From Chara braunii (lineage: Eukaryota > Streptophyta > Charophyceae > Charales > Characeae): a stretch of 38,006 bases of DNA. The translations under genes and the position numbers were made by a program. The notes beneath the pieces were generated by a model. The model was not told where the DNA came from. It ran no database searches and saw only the letters and a list, made by a program, of their open reading frames with translations. This document shows, piece by piece, positions 1 to 9,181 of the stretch (position 1 is the stretch's first letter; every line of letters begins with the position of its first letter). The stretch covers positions 1,331,659 through 1,369,664 of the forward strand of contig BFEA01000119.1 of NCBI GenBank assembly GCA_003427395.1, in the 5' to 3' direction.

Positions 1-34
1 AGGACCGACAGACTCTGTCCCACCTCGTTAGCAC
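1..34 (+). other. Duplicated mate-pair read end (assembly artefact)
   Basis: These 34 bases are identical to positions 8557-8590 and are followed immediately by a synthetic transposon adapter. The arrangement is the one expected when a fragment running from 73 to 8590 is circularised: its right end (8557-8590), then the adapter, then its left end (73 onward). The bases should not be treated as genomic sequence at this place. Confidence 0.93.
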
Positions 35-72
35 CTGTCTCTTATACACATCTAGATGTGTATAAGAGACAG
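35..72 (+). other. Nextera mate-pair junction adapter
   Basis: Positions 54-72 read AGATGTGTATAAGAGACAG, the 19-bp Tn5 mosaic end, and 35-53 are its exact reverse complement. Together they form the 38-bp junction adapter of transposase-based mate-pair libraries. This is library sequence left untrimmed in the assembly, not a natural transposon end. Confidence 0.98.
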
Positions 73-100
73 CTCTCTCTCTCTCTCTCTCTCTCTCTCT
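73..100 (+). repeat. (CT)n microsatellite at scaffold start
   Basis: Twenty-eight bases of perfect CT dinucleotide directly follow the adapter. The scaffold also ends in (CT)n, so assembly probably stopped at this kind of repeat on both sides. Confidence 0.95.
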
Positions 101-330
101 ACGTCCCTCTTCCCTCCTCCATGCCACCTCCCTCCTTCGCCCCTCCTCCCTCCTTCGTCCCCCCTCTGCACGAAACACAGTTCGTTTCCCCCCCCTTCCT
201 ACCGTCCCTCCACCCTCCTTCGGCCCTCCTCCCTCCTTCCCCCCTCTTCCGCACAAATTAAGTTGCGTTTTTGTTTTTCCCTCCTTGGTCTCTCCTCCCT
301 CCTTCGACCCTCCGTGCTCGCACACACTCG
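101..330 (+). repeat. Homopyrimidine-rich tract with CCTCCTTCG-type units
   Basis: An almost pure C/T stretch built from irregular repeats of CCCTCCTCCCTCCTTCG-like units, interrupted by two short mixed segments near 168-185 and 253-275. The other strand is purine-rich, so it could form triplex DNA. Reading frames across it are low-complexity S/P/L strings and are not credible genes. From 331 to about 720 I see nothing recognisable beyond purine-rich sequence. Confidence 0.75.
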
Positions 331-720
331 TGCGCTCATTTCACATGCCGGGCGAGCATTTCGTGCACGCATTTTGTAGGTCGCGCGTTTAAGAACGAAG
401 GAGGAGGGAGGAGCGAGAGGAAGTTTGGACTGCGGAAGTCTGCGGAGAGAGGGGAAGGTGTGGAAAATGGAGTCGGTGACAGAGGCTCAGACGGTACGGA
501 GGCAGGCAAAGAGGGGGGCAGGAGAAAGCCAGAGACAAGGGGGTGCGGAGGGGGAGGCGTGAGGTTCTTGGGGGGGCAATGCTACACTCTCCCATCTTTG
601 AGCGGCGTTCAAGCGTCCACAATCCTCCAACGCATGCCAATCACCGGGCTCACCACAGCTCCCGGCCAACCACAGTCCGCAGAGCACCGGTCCCAGCACA
701 TCCATGGCCGACCACAGCAC

Positions 721-800
721 ACAGAGAGAGAGAGAGCGAGAGAGAGAGAGAGAGAGAGGTATCCGTGTGTGTGAGAGAGAGAAAGAGTGTGTGTGAGTGT
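721..800 (+). repeat. (GA)n and (GT)n simple repeats
   Basis: Runs of AGAGAG (roughly 721-758 and 772-786) are followed by GTGTGTGAGTGTGT. Another GA run lies at about 972-994. These are simple repeats with no coding content. Confidence 0.85.
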
Positions 801-837
801 GTCCGCGACAGAGCCTCAAAAAAAGCATGATTGTACC

Positions 838-900
838 GGACAAACTGTTTCGTCGGACTTTCACCGACTCATCAGGAGGTTGAACCCCGACAGTCTGCCC
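838..900 (-). ncRNA. Type III hammerhead ribozyme (retrozyme-like)
   Basis: Read on the minus strand from 900 to 838. The stem III 5' strand (900-890) is followed by the cleavage triplet GUC, with cleavage expected after C at 889. A 13-nt stem-loop I (888-876, arms GGGG/CCUC, loop UUCAA) leads to the invariant CUGAUGA (875-869). Stem II is GUCGG/CCGAC (868-864 and 856-852) with the 7-nt loop UGAAAGU. Then comes GAA (851-849), and ACAGUUUGUCC (848-838) closes stem III. Stem III pairs over 11 positions, with three G-U wobbles. Every conserved core nucleotide is present. Loop I (UUCA) is perfectly complementary to UGAA of loop II, as expected for the loop-loop contact that supports activity in cells. 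Plants carry type III hammerheads in retrozymes, small non-autonomous LTR elements. No LTR, PBS or PPT of such an element is recognisable here, so its host unit is unknown. Confidence 0.87.
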
Positions 901-1220
901 ACGATGCATTTGACTAATGGGTAAGGACTCACCACATCGCCCAGAGTTAGCAATAACCCTGAGAAACGTGTCTGAGAGAGAGAGAGAGAGAGAGTGCCGA
1001 GCTCAGGGCTCCACGACACGGCGCAGGGTGCTTCACGACATGGCGTACGCGCTAGAGGGGCAAGTAAAACTGCACGCGACATCGGCGAAAGTTGGCCTAG
1101 GCGCTTCGAACGGATGCTTCGTGACAACCTGGGGCACCCACATCACTGTCATAGACTGGAACGGCCCATTGAAACAATAAAAATGCGCGGCACTCTACGG
1201 CGCTAATATGTGGGACTTCG
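901..1220. other. No recognisable gene
   Basis: Apart from a GA run at about 972-994, this stretch shows no conserved motif, no convincing reading frame and no obvious repeat. Confidence 0.6.
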
Positions 1221-1308
1221 GTCCGGTAGCACCCAATGCCCTGGATCTCGGCGCGGTCTTAAGATCTTAAGACCGCGTGGAGATCCAGGCCGTTGGGTCC
1301 TACCGGAC
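1221..1308. repeat. 88-bp inverted repeat (long hairpin)
   Basis: The 44-bp arms 1221-1264 and 1265-1308 are reverse complements except for a few mismatches. The centre 1252-1277 is a perfect 26-bp palindrome built around AAGATCTT. There is no spacer, so the sequence could extrude as a cruciform or be transcribed as one long hairpin. The right arm is also the first unit of the adjoining degenerate tandem repeat. Confidence 0.88.
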
Positions 1309-1410
1309 TTACGGCCGAGACCCTAGATTTGTTACATCGTTCCGCAGATCTGGGTCGTGGGCCAGTAGGACCGACGACGGCCCAGATCGGCGATTTGTTA
1401 CATACTGCAG
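1282..1410. repeat. Degenerate ~65-bp tandem repeat
   Basis: Two diverged units start at GATCC (1282) and GATCT (1347). They end in the shared 12-mer GATTTGTTACAT (1326-1337 and 1392-1403), followed by GCAG-like sequence. On the minus strand each unit begins TGTAAC, a common start of Ty3/gypsy LTRs. They may therefore be LTR-terminus remnants next to the broken RT of element E1, but this is weak inference. Confidence 0.6.
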
Positions 1411-1437
1411 GATTAGCAATTTCTATAGTGTAGGGAT

Positions 1438-2932
1438 GCCAGTACCGCGTCCTAAACGTGGTTTGGTAGCGACCTTGTGGGCGTATCGAAATCTGATGAT
1501 ACCCCGACTTTCAATCCAACTTGGAAAAGAATTTCGCGCTGCCCAAACGCTCCAGAAGGTCGTCAATACTAGGAAGAGGTCCCGCGTTCTTGACGGTTTG
1601 TGCATTGAGCTTGCGGTAATCGATGCATAGGCGAAGATCCTTGTTCTTCTTCCGCACGAAGAGAACTGGCGCACCATAGGGTGAGCCACTAGGCCGGATC
1701 CAGCCTTTGTCCAACAAATCGTCGAGCTGTGCGCGGAGTACCTCAAGCTCCTCCTCGCTCATCCGATAGATGCAACCTTTCGGCGGCACGGCACCGGCCT
1801 CAAGAATGACGTCATGGGAGATCGGCCGATCTAGCACCACGCTGGTAGGTGACTCGAAGATGCCGGCGAATTCGTCAAGCAACCGTACCACACGAGGGTC
1901 CGAAGACAAGTCCGTGGGTTGAGATACGGTTGCCGCGACGGTGCGAAGAAAACATAGGCCTATCTCGTCGGTTCGTTCGTAAGCGCAAGTGGCCCGAAAA
2001 GATTTGGCTGTTACAACTTGGCACCGGATCGAAGGGTGCGGAAGAGGGATGGTACATGGTACTTCGGCGCCAAACGTGTCGCAGAGGGTAAGTGTTCGCC
2101 GATGGAAGTTGACTGTGTGATCCGCACTTGCAAGCCAAGGCATGCCCAAAATGATGTCGAAGTTCGTGTCCAAGACGTCAAACGTCACCGGTTCGCATGC
2201 ATGAGGTGCGAAATAGACCGGTACGGCCTCGATGTGGCGATCAAGGAGTTGTTGCATCCTACCGTCCTCCAACTTGATCGCCGTAGGGTGTGCCTTCCTT
2301 CGAACTTGTGGTCCAAGGTCGGCCCTTTGCATAAAGGACTGGCTAATGAAATTGCGAGTCGCGCCGCTATCCAACAAAGCGTTGCAGGACGCTTGCCCAA
2401 CTTGGATGCAGACATAAAGGAGCGGTGCGTTGTTGTCATCGTACCGCTGCGTGCGAAACTCGCGGGCCACCTTGCTAACGTACGCAAGAATGTCCCCCAC
2501 CGCGACTCCATCCTCCGTTGGCGAAGTTGGTGGTGCATAGAAGGCTACGTATGTATGTAGATGAGCACTAAGAGCTGCGCATTGCAGCTCCGGTAAGCCA
2601 CCCGTGGAAGGGAGAGGGAGCCATGCAAAAGCCTCGGGCGTTAACGGGTCCAAGTCCTCTATGTCGAACGCGCGCGCCGAATCCCGTAAAGGTCCACTTG
2701 AAGACGACTCAATGCTGCTGCTTCTGATCGGAGAAGAAACCGCACATACATCCTGTCCTTGGGCTTGTGAATTCAGCGAATGTACGAGCCGGGCAGCATA
2801 GTCCTCGAAAGAATGAAGAATGGGTGGACTTACGACTTCCGCATGTGCCCCGGAACCAGGGGAGGTCACCCGTACGGCAACCGGTTCCAAAGGCGTCGAG
2901 AGTGTCGTCGCATCGGCGGTGCTCACTTTCCC
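1438..2932 (-). pseudogene. pol: Ty3/gypsy element E1: protease and reverse transcriptase fragment
   Basis: Minus-strand Pol of a Ty3/gypsy element. The frame opens in the -1 phase from the slippery site at 2932-2926. A retropepsin follows about 190 residues in, with the active-site motif [13 protein letters not shown] and the C-terminal IILGMPW motif (normally ILG.DW). Then comes the RT N-terminus: [32 protein letters not shown] and FSKLD. A TGA at 1511-1513 replaces a codon inside the invariant KLDLKSGYHQI block. The same frame stays RT-like (KSGYHQISIRP) to about 1440, where similarity ends abruptly before YxDD. RNase H and integrase are absent, so this is a truncated copy. Confidence 0.9.
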
Positions 2933-4446
2933 GACTGAGCAAGGCCCTTGGCTTTCATGGGACAGTTCACAGTCTCATGTGTCGCGCAGTTGCACCACAA
3001 ACAATAACGATACTTGTTGCGGACGCGATACCCGCGCTCCGTCAGCCCGTATTGTGTCCAAGGTTCTTGAGCTGGAGCTGCTTGTCCGGGCCCAGAAGAA
3101 GTGGTGTTTGTCTTCGTTTTGCCGCGTCCTCGTCCTTTGGCGGGGCAGCCACCATTCTGGGCAGCTGCTAATCTGTCTCCCTCGTCAGAAGAGGCAGCCT
3201 CGTTTGAAGTTGAAGGGTCACTTGGCGTTGCTGCCGCGACCACGGCCACTTTTGGCCGATGCTGATACGCGCCCTGGCCGGCTACCGACGAACGGCCAAT
3301 GTTCTTGGCTTCCAAGTTCGTCACAATGATCTGCACCGCCTTGTTGAAGAGTTCCTCACTTGTGTTGAGGTTCTCAGCGACCTCAATTAACGCATTTTGC
3401 AACGCTGGACACGACCTCTTGATGGAGTAGAGCTTGATGTCGTCGAAGTTCAGCGGCAGCTTGGGCGTGCTTGCCAGACGTTGGAACTCAGATATCCAGT
3501 CTCCACTTGGCATGTTGTTCTGTGAGAATGTCAGCAGCTTGTCCATCGCCTGATGCTCGGGCGGTTCCACTTGGAAACGCTTCTTCCATGCGGCAGTAAG
3601 ATCGGCCCAGGTGATGAAGTTGTGTAACTTGGAGACTATACAGGCATGTGCGGACAACATGTTGTCCAACCATGCTTGGCACGCACCTCCTGACCGAGAG
3701 TACAAGTATGCGTGCCGGTTTGTGTGGACAACGTGGTGGATGTCCAGCTTTAACTCGAACTGGCGCCACCAAGGTGTAGGCTTCATCTTCGATGCATCAC
3801 AGAAAATCGGGAGCCCCTCAAATTTGGGGATGCTCTCACGAGGCGCTGAGCTCGGTGTGGTTGCGGCCCCCACCTGCTGGTCCAGTCGCTGTGTCTCGGT
3901 CTTGAGCGTTCCCATGTCTATCTCCAAGACGTTGACGCGGTCGGCGAGGTTGGAGGGGCCGATGCTGGAAGTGGCGACCGGTCGCTACTCCAGCTGTTGT
4001 ATGCAGTTGGTCATCGCCTGGTTGACGTGGTCGAGAGAGTGAATGTCCTCCTGCTGTGCAATGCACGTAGCGAGGAGGTCTGTGACACGGTTGAGCAAGA
4101 GAGCAATCCTTGTCCCATAGTCAACGGAGTCTCCGTTCTCGCCCTCCTTCTGCCAATCCCTGGCATGTGCGTGTAATGAACTTTCCTCCTTGAAGAGAAT
4201 CTCCTGCCGCCGTACTCGTTCTTCATCAGCGGCCTTTGCTACTGCTGCTGCGTGCTTCTGCCATTGATCTTGGGCGATCTGACGCAGCCTCTCTGCCTCT
4301 GCCTCCTTCTTCCGTGCTGCTGCTGCTGCTTCTGCCCGTTGCTTGCTTTCGACCATGATGGCCGCCAAACGTGCCTCATAGGCCTCGTCAGTCTCGTTGG
4401 CTTTCTGATCCATCCCTGCTGTCTGTGAACGAGTGATCAGGGTCAT
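2923..4446 (-). pseudogene. gag: Ty3/gypsy element E1: Gag with one amber codon
   Basis: Capsid/nucleocapsid polyprotein. I chose the start at ATG 4446 (MTLITRSQ...) because Ala/Glu/Lys-rich coiled-coil sequence begins there; an upstream in-frame ATG at 4587 adds 47 unconvincing residues. The N-terminal coiled coil (EAYEARLAAIM..., KEAEAERLRQIAQDQ) is followed by a capsid-like region with FCDASKMKPTPWWRQFELKL and WADLTAAWKKRF. Near the C-terminus lies a perfect CCHC knuckle [14 protein letters not shown] (C-x2-C-x4-H-x4-C). A single TAG at 3985-3987 interrupts the frame; both halves are in the same frame and otherwise open. It reads into Pol by the -1 heptamer at its end. Confidence 0.9.
2926..2932 (-). 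promoter_or_regulatory. Candidate -1 frameshift slippery heptamer (E1 gag/pol)
   Basis: The minus strand reads GGGAAAG in Gag phase as G_GGA_AAG, immediately followed by the Gag stop TGA (2925-2923). Slipping back one base gives GGG AAA GTG and enters the protease-RT frame without a stop. The match to X_XXY_YYZ, its phase and its place are what the claim rests on. A downstream pseudoknot was not evaluated. Confidence 0.6.
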
Positions 4447-4589
4447 GTGCCGCGGGTAGCTGACGTGGCCCTCAAACTTACCAAGGCTGTAGCCAGAACT
4501 GATGGGCAGTTGAGCAAGAAGAAGAGGAGTTGGGAGGGAGAGGTGGGGAGTGGGGAAATCAAGTGAATCGCCCAGATAGGGAGCCACTA

Positions 4590-5250
4590 ATCAAAAGTGA
4601 AAACCTGGAACTTGCAAAAATTTCGAGAAAATAAATAAAAATATATTGAATATTATTAATCAACAAAATTTCTTGATTGCAAGTTCGGTACGTCTCCTAT
4701 GTTTCCCCACAACAGGTAATTCGAAAAAATTTCGAATTTCAGACTGCAAAAAGGGAATAATAACGAATGGAGATGATCAAAATAACTGAACTGCGAAAAA
4801 AAAAAAAATTCCCCAAGTTCGGAGAATTCCGAAACAAAAAAAAATTCGGAATTTCTCAAGTGAGAGTATGCGCAGGTTTGCAAACAAATGACTGCAGAGC
4901 AATTTTCCCGTAAAAAATAATTTCCAAATCTGGGAATAACGGTCAAATTTCAAAATTTCCGTTACTCCCGAAATGCGTGGATAAAAGAACACAAAAAAAT
5001 TCTCAGAAATAAGTTTGAAATAACGAATTACAAAAAAATTCAGAATCCTCGAATTAACGGGAATTTGCGAAGGAAAAGATAAATCGAAGAAAAAAAAAAT
5101 TCGTAATATTTTCGGACCTCCAGCATCGGAATTTCGAGTTTCATATGAAAGAACAAAAAACGAAACGTTCAGATGCTACGCTATTGTGATTGCCCACGAA
5201 TAAAATAGCGGAAAAATGAAATCCAAAAAAAGAATTTTTTTTTCATTTCA
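4590..5250 (-). other. A/T-rich leader of element E1
   Basis: This lies between the Gag start and the primer-binding site. Composition shifts sharply to A/T with many irregular copies of A(7-12)TTCGGAATTTC-like sequence. No coding signal is visible. Position suggests the untranslated leader of E1, though a separate AT-rich insertion cannot be excluded. Confidence 0.5.
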
Positions 5251-5293
5251 GCAGTTAGGTCAAAATCCACGATCTTGGGGACTAATTAGTGTC

Positions 5294-5350
5294 CTAATCA
5301 ATCAATCAATCAATCAATCAATCATCAATCAGTCAGTCAGTCAGTCAGTG

Positions 5351-5399
<49 letters not shown>

Positions 5400-5440
5400 C
5401 CAATCAATTAATCGATGACTAATCAATCAATCAATCAATC
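5294..5440 (+). repeat. (AATC)n / (AGTC)n tetranucleotide microsatellite
   Basis: An ATCA-type tetranucleotide array with an internal block of GTCA repeats (about 5328-5348). It translates as INQS repeats on the plus strand, which is a repeat artefact and not a protein. Confidence 0.95.
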
Positions 5441-5497
5441 GTTCGTCGATTGTCCCCGCGCTTGTGTCAGATCAGGTTGTCCTGATTCACAAGCGGG

Positions 5498-5509
5498 GCT
5501 CCGATACCA
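5498..5509 (-). other. Primer-binding site of element E1
   Basis: The minus strand reads TGGTATCGGAGC, one base different from the plant Ty3/gypsy consensus TGGTATCAGAGC complementary to the 3' end of initiator tRNA-Met. It lies 5' of the E1 Gag on the same strand, and an LTR-like end ...GTCA precedes it by three bases. Confidence 0.75.
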
Positions 5510-5511
5510 AA

Positions 5512-6790
5512 CTGACGCATGCCCAATGGGACAATGTGCAGGGAGCCAAGGATCCGCAATGTGATGAAAAGGACTGAAATGGTCAAGTCAAGGTCAGCAT
5601 AGTATCAACAAGCAATGTACATTCCGATACATACAAGGTGGCACAAAACGGCGCAGCGGAAATCTTTAAAGAGAAGATCTGATCTGATCTGGACTGACCC
5701 GACATCCATCATACATCGCACATGTGAGAAGGGAGGAGGGACCGCAAACACAGAAGAAAGGTCCCTCCTTCACACACATACATGGGGAGATACCACGGAT
5801 GAGAGATGGGGGGAAAAGACGAGACGAAGGAACAGGAGGTGAGAGAGTAGACCAAGATTGCAATGGCGAAGTCCCAAAAATAGTCCCTTGCCGAGTGTCC
5901 AATCAATGTCTGTCCCAAAATGTCGAATCAGATCCTGGGCAATGTGCCCAACTTAACCTCTGCCTGTATTCCCTACTGATATCCTCTCGTACTCTCGTAG
6001 CTGAAGAAGAAGGTAAGAAAGAGAAGGAAGAAGGAGNAAGGAGAGAGAGAGAGATGGAGGAGGAAGAAGAAGAAGATGAAGTCCTTGCTATCTCACCTGC
6101 AGGTAGNTGTCACCGTACTGACCGTGGTCTTCGTCGNGTGCAGGTACCGCGTGGAGCCCAGCTAAGGCGCCAGGTAAGTTCGTCGCTTGCAGGTAAGGCC
6201 TCCGCCTCTCTCCACTACCTACTCCGCTACTCCCTACTTCGTAGCTTGGTGCAGAAATAACGCTGCTTCAACCAGCAGCGTGTCGCTCCAGAAGTGAGCG
6301 ACTTGAACTGTCCCTGCCCAGCCGCTGCCCAGCTATTTGTAGTGCTGGGCCGGCTGGGCCTACCTGATGCTGGCCTCAGAAAACGGCCCAGCTGGCCTGG
6401 GTCCCTACCGGACGTCCAGACCACGCTGCTGATGCAGCAAGGCCCAGAAATGCGCCTGGCCTAAAATCGCCCAGGTACCTGTGCACCTAGCCCAAGGCGT
6501 CGCCTTGGGACCTGCAGGACCGAAACGACGCCTGTACCTACTGGTTTGGCGCCAAAATGCGCCTGGCCTCGTTTCGAGCCTGCCTCCGGTGTACCCAATC
6601 CCAAGGTCCGGCCTTGGGGCTGCAAGTCCGAAACGGCACCTGACAGACAAAGTAAGACAGCGCACACTCACAGAAAGGTAAGTAACTAAACCTATTCTAA
6701 CTAGGGTGCTACCTAGGGCCTGAAGGGCCGCCGTGGGCCTCCAGGGCGCGTGCTGTATGGTACGGGGCCTGGGGGGCCCTCAGCAACCGT
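5512..6790 (-). other. Probable LTR and flank of element E1 (undelimited)
   Basis: By position to the right of the E1 PBS this should contain the 5' LTR, but I could not find a matching TG terminus. It holds a GA/GAA-rich stretch (about 6000-6085) with three single undetermined bases (6037, 6107, 6137). It also holds a segment rich in TGGGCC/GGCCCA words (about 6300-6780). Similar GGCCCA-rich sequence occurs in the LTRs at 19380-19500 and 32640-32850. No gene is supported. Confidence 0.4.
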
Positions 6791-6798
6791 CGGGCCCC

Positions 6799-7629
6799 TC
6801 AAATGGGGCCCGTGTGCAGGCGCAGCATGCAACAAGCAGTGAGAACAACGCTACCACGCTTGTTGCCCGGACGGAGCGCCTCATTCTTCCACACATCAGC
6901 AGCGGCAACAGCTTCTTCATTGACCGTTCTCAACCTTGCGATTTCTTCTTCCATGGCAGCAAGACGACGATCAGATCTCAACCTCTCCTCCTCCAATTCC
7001 CGTTTGTACTTGTCAAAAGTGTTCTCAGAGGTTGACACCCCATTGCCATTACGCAGTGCCTTGCGCAGACCTTCAATCTCTATTCGCATCTTGGTAACCT
7101 CGTCTTCATTACTTCCTTTCTTACTTTCAAGCAATTCACAAACCGTATCCACCTTACTACTGATCTCCTTCTTCATTTCCGACTGAAAGTCTTCACGTGC
7201 TTTCTTCTCTCGTAATCTCCGTTCCTCTTCTTCATTCTCCTTCTTAATCCATTCCTCCTCCTCGTTCTTACTTCGTTCTTTCACAATCTCAGCATCCTGA
7301 TGAGCTTTAATACCTGCAATCGTTGCCTCAAGGTTCTACACTCGTGGTCTCAGCCCCCCTCTATATCCATAACCATAGCCACCATAACCACCGGAGCCCC
7401 CTGCCATAGGTACGTTGACCACAGGAGCACTCGGCACTGTAACAATCACAGACTTGGGATTGACAGGGGCAGCAGTAGGGGTAGCAGAAAAGGTGAAACG
7501 TCGGTCAGGTAAGGGGCAAAAGCGAGGGAGGTGTCCGGGTTGTCCACAGTTTTGACACGTGCGCACTCCCGACGGTTGACCGCCATTCAAAGCCATGTTA
7601 CTACACTGAAGAGTTGTATGCGAAGCCAC
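6799..7629 (-). pseudogene. CCHC zinc-knuckle/coiled-coil protein, interrupted by amber codon
   Basis: A minus-strand frame with the CCHC knuckle CQNCGQPGHLPRFC near its start (the second ATG, MALNGGQ at 7596, looks the more natural start). A Pro/Val/Ala linker and a Gly-Tyr-rich patch (GGYGGYGYGYRGG) follow. A TAG at 7336-7338 interrupts, and the same frame then continues as a long Lys/Glu-rich coiled coil to 6799. Both halves being in one frame argues that a single ORF of about 265 codons was broken by one nonsense change. A zinc knuckle plus coiled coil suits a retroelement Gag or ORF1-like RNA-binding protein, but I cannot name the family. No polymerase follows. Confidence 0.6.
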
Positions 7630-7639
7630 TCGTACGTAG

Positions 7640-7970
7640 TACTACCTCTACGACGGTTACCTCGAGAGCAGAAGCTGTCGTGATGACGACGAAACTTCAC
7701 AAGAACTCCAATTGTAGCGACCAAGCCAGAAACAAGTCAAGCCAATCAACACACTCACACCAATAGCGAAACAGGGAGGGGAAGAAGAAGATAGGGAAGG
7801 AGGAAGAAGAAGGAAGATCAAGTCATGAATCCCGAACGCGACGTTAAAAATAGCATGAAGTACAGATCTGAATGCAAGCATCCGGTTGGCAAAGCGACCC
7901 GACCGGTTTCGGTTGGCCGCCAATGCCAGCACTCATCAGGGGTCTGTCGGTAAGGAACCGAACTGACTGA
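7640..7970. other. No recognisable gene
   Basis: Sequence between the divergent minus-strand CCHC frame and the plus-strand TATA box. A purine-rich GAAGAAGG patch sits at about 7780-7820. Nothing else is recognisable. Confidence 0.5.
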
Positions 7971-7973
7971 TCC

Positions 7974-7983
7974 TATAAAAAGG
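7974..7983 (+). promoter_or_regulatory. TATA-box-like element
   Basis: TATAAAAAGG is a good plant TATA box, about 195 bases upstream of the ATG at 8178. It could serve the small ORF there or belong to an unrecognised LTR. There is no experimental or comparative support within the window. Confidence 0.4.
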
Positions 7984-8177
7984 AACTGACTGTAGATTAA
8001 CTGTAGATTCTAGGAATTGCCTAAAGCCTAAACATCTAGTGAACGACTATAAGCACTAGAAACGGCTAAAAAAGAGAGAGCCTACGCCTACGTTACCAGT
8101 TCGAGGCCAGTCATTCAAACTCTCAAACAGTTCCTTCTGCATAAAACACGGACAACTTCTACGTCTGGAAAACCATC

Positions 8178-8558
8178 ATGGTCAATGTTCAATTCTTCAC
8201 CAAGTCCTTACCGGTCCAAACATCAAAAACCCACCAACAACCACACAGCGTACTGTTACCAACTCAAAAACCAACTCAATTCTTCACTAAGTCCTTACCG
8301 ACAACTATACTACGAAGGATCACAACATGGTACCCGACGTCACCAGTTCCCACTGGTCCCAACAAGGAAACTGCAAACTACTCTCGTACGGGATCTCACC
8401 AGGGTACCCAGCGTCAGCAGCACGAACCTGATCCAGCCAATAAAGGGGGTTGGGTACCCCCAGCCCAACGTCAGAACCCAAACAAACAACCAGACATCTC
8501 GACAGTATCCAGGTATCGTAAGCAAAAACAACTAGAGGCCAACCATCAGAGCCCCTAG
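8178..8558 (+). CDS. Hypothetical basic, Gln/Pro/Thr-rich protein (126 aa)
   Basis: An open frame from ATG 8178 to TAG 8556-8558. The product is rich in Gln, Pro, Thr and Lys and contains the 8-residue repeat QFFTKSLP twice (one at residues 5-12), reflecting a DNA-level duplication. It ends in a basic stretch (VSRYRKQKQLEANHQ). No family recognised. It could be the beginning of a Gag-like protein or a chance ORF. The stop codon overlaps the first bases of the copy of the scaffold's first 34 nt. Confidence 0.25.
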   Translation: MVNVQFFTKSLPVQTSKTHQQPHSVLLPTQKPTQFFTKSLPTTILRRITTWYPTSPVPTGPNKETANYSRTGSHQGTQRQQHEPDPANKGGWVPPAQRQNPNKQPDISTVSRYRKQKQLEANHQSP

Positions 8559-8590
8559 GACCGACAGACTCTGTCCCACCTCGTTAGCAC

Positions 8591-9181
8591 AGGTAGCCAT
8601 TGTTTCCATATCCCCCCAAACTTCCGCGAGAAATTAGCCAAAACATTATCAAACACCTTGTCAGGATAAGATCGCTTCCACAACTCCATCTTCAAAGTGA
8701 ATAAAAAAGGTAGCTCGGTACCTGGAACAGTAGCAAACCTCGTCAATCTGATGGCCACCGTTAGTTCTACTGTCTGCGACTCTGCACAGGTTGTCCCAAA
8801 TTTTGAGAAGGTGGTGCTGCTCTGCTGTGGCATTCTGAGTTCCACACGTGCCCTACCAGGCCCAACCACGTAGGACCAGGGGTCGATCACAGGGGATCTT
8901 AGGCCCAGGTAGGGCCAGGTGTCGTTTTGGCCCGGTTCAGGGCCCATAGGTCTGTAGGCCGGGTTAGGCCTAGACAAGTGACAGGCCCTGGCGCATGTTT
9001 TGGCGCCAAGACCTGTGAGGCAGCGCCGTTTCATTGGGCGCTGGCCGTTGAGGCCCAGCCTCAGTTTGGGCGCCAGTTTAGGCGCCAGGTTTCCTCTCAC
9101 GTGACAGACTGAGGCTGGACCAGCGTCATTTATACCCGGTCGGCCTCAGTTTCGGGAGGCATTTTCAGGCATTCGTAGAGG
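8591..9181. other. GGCGCC/GGCCCA-rich sequence without genes
   Basis: Contains many GGCCC, GGCGCC and TGGCGCCA words (about 8850-9090), resembling the LTR-type sequence elsewhere in the window. It ends in TTTCGGGAGGCATTTTCAGG (9149-9168), which recurs at 9686-9705. No reading frame is convincing. Confidence 0.4.

Noticed and set aside
35-72. Natural Tn5-like transposon inverted repeat
   Set aside because: The exact 38-bp double mosaic end with a circularisation junction is a library adapter.
5216-5422. INQS-repeat reading frame
   Set aside because: It is the translation of a tetranucleotide microsatellite.
5294-5440. CRISPR-like regular repeats
   Set aside because: Four-base periodicity without spacers. 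None of the minisatellites in the window has unique spacers of CRISPR type.
7870-7960. Hammerhead-like words on the minus strand (CCCTGATGAG ... CCGAAACCGG)
   Set aside because: CTGATGA and CGAAAC are present at a suitable distance, but stem II does not pair continuously, and there is no NUH cleavage triplet with a matching stem III.
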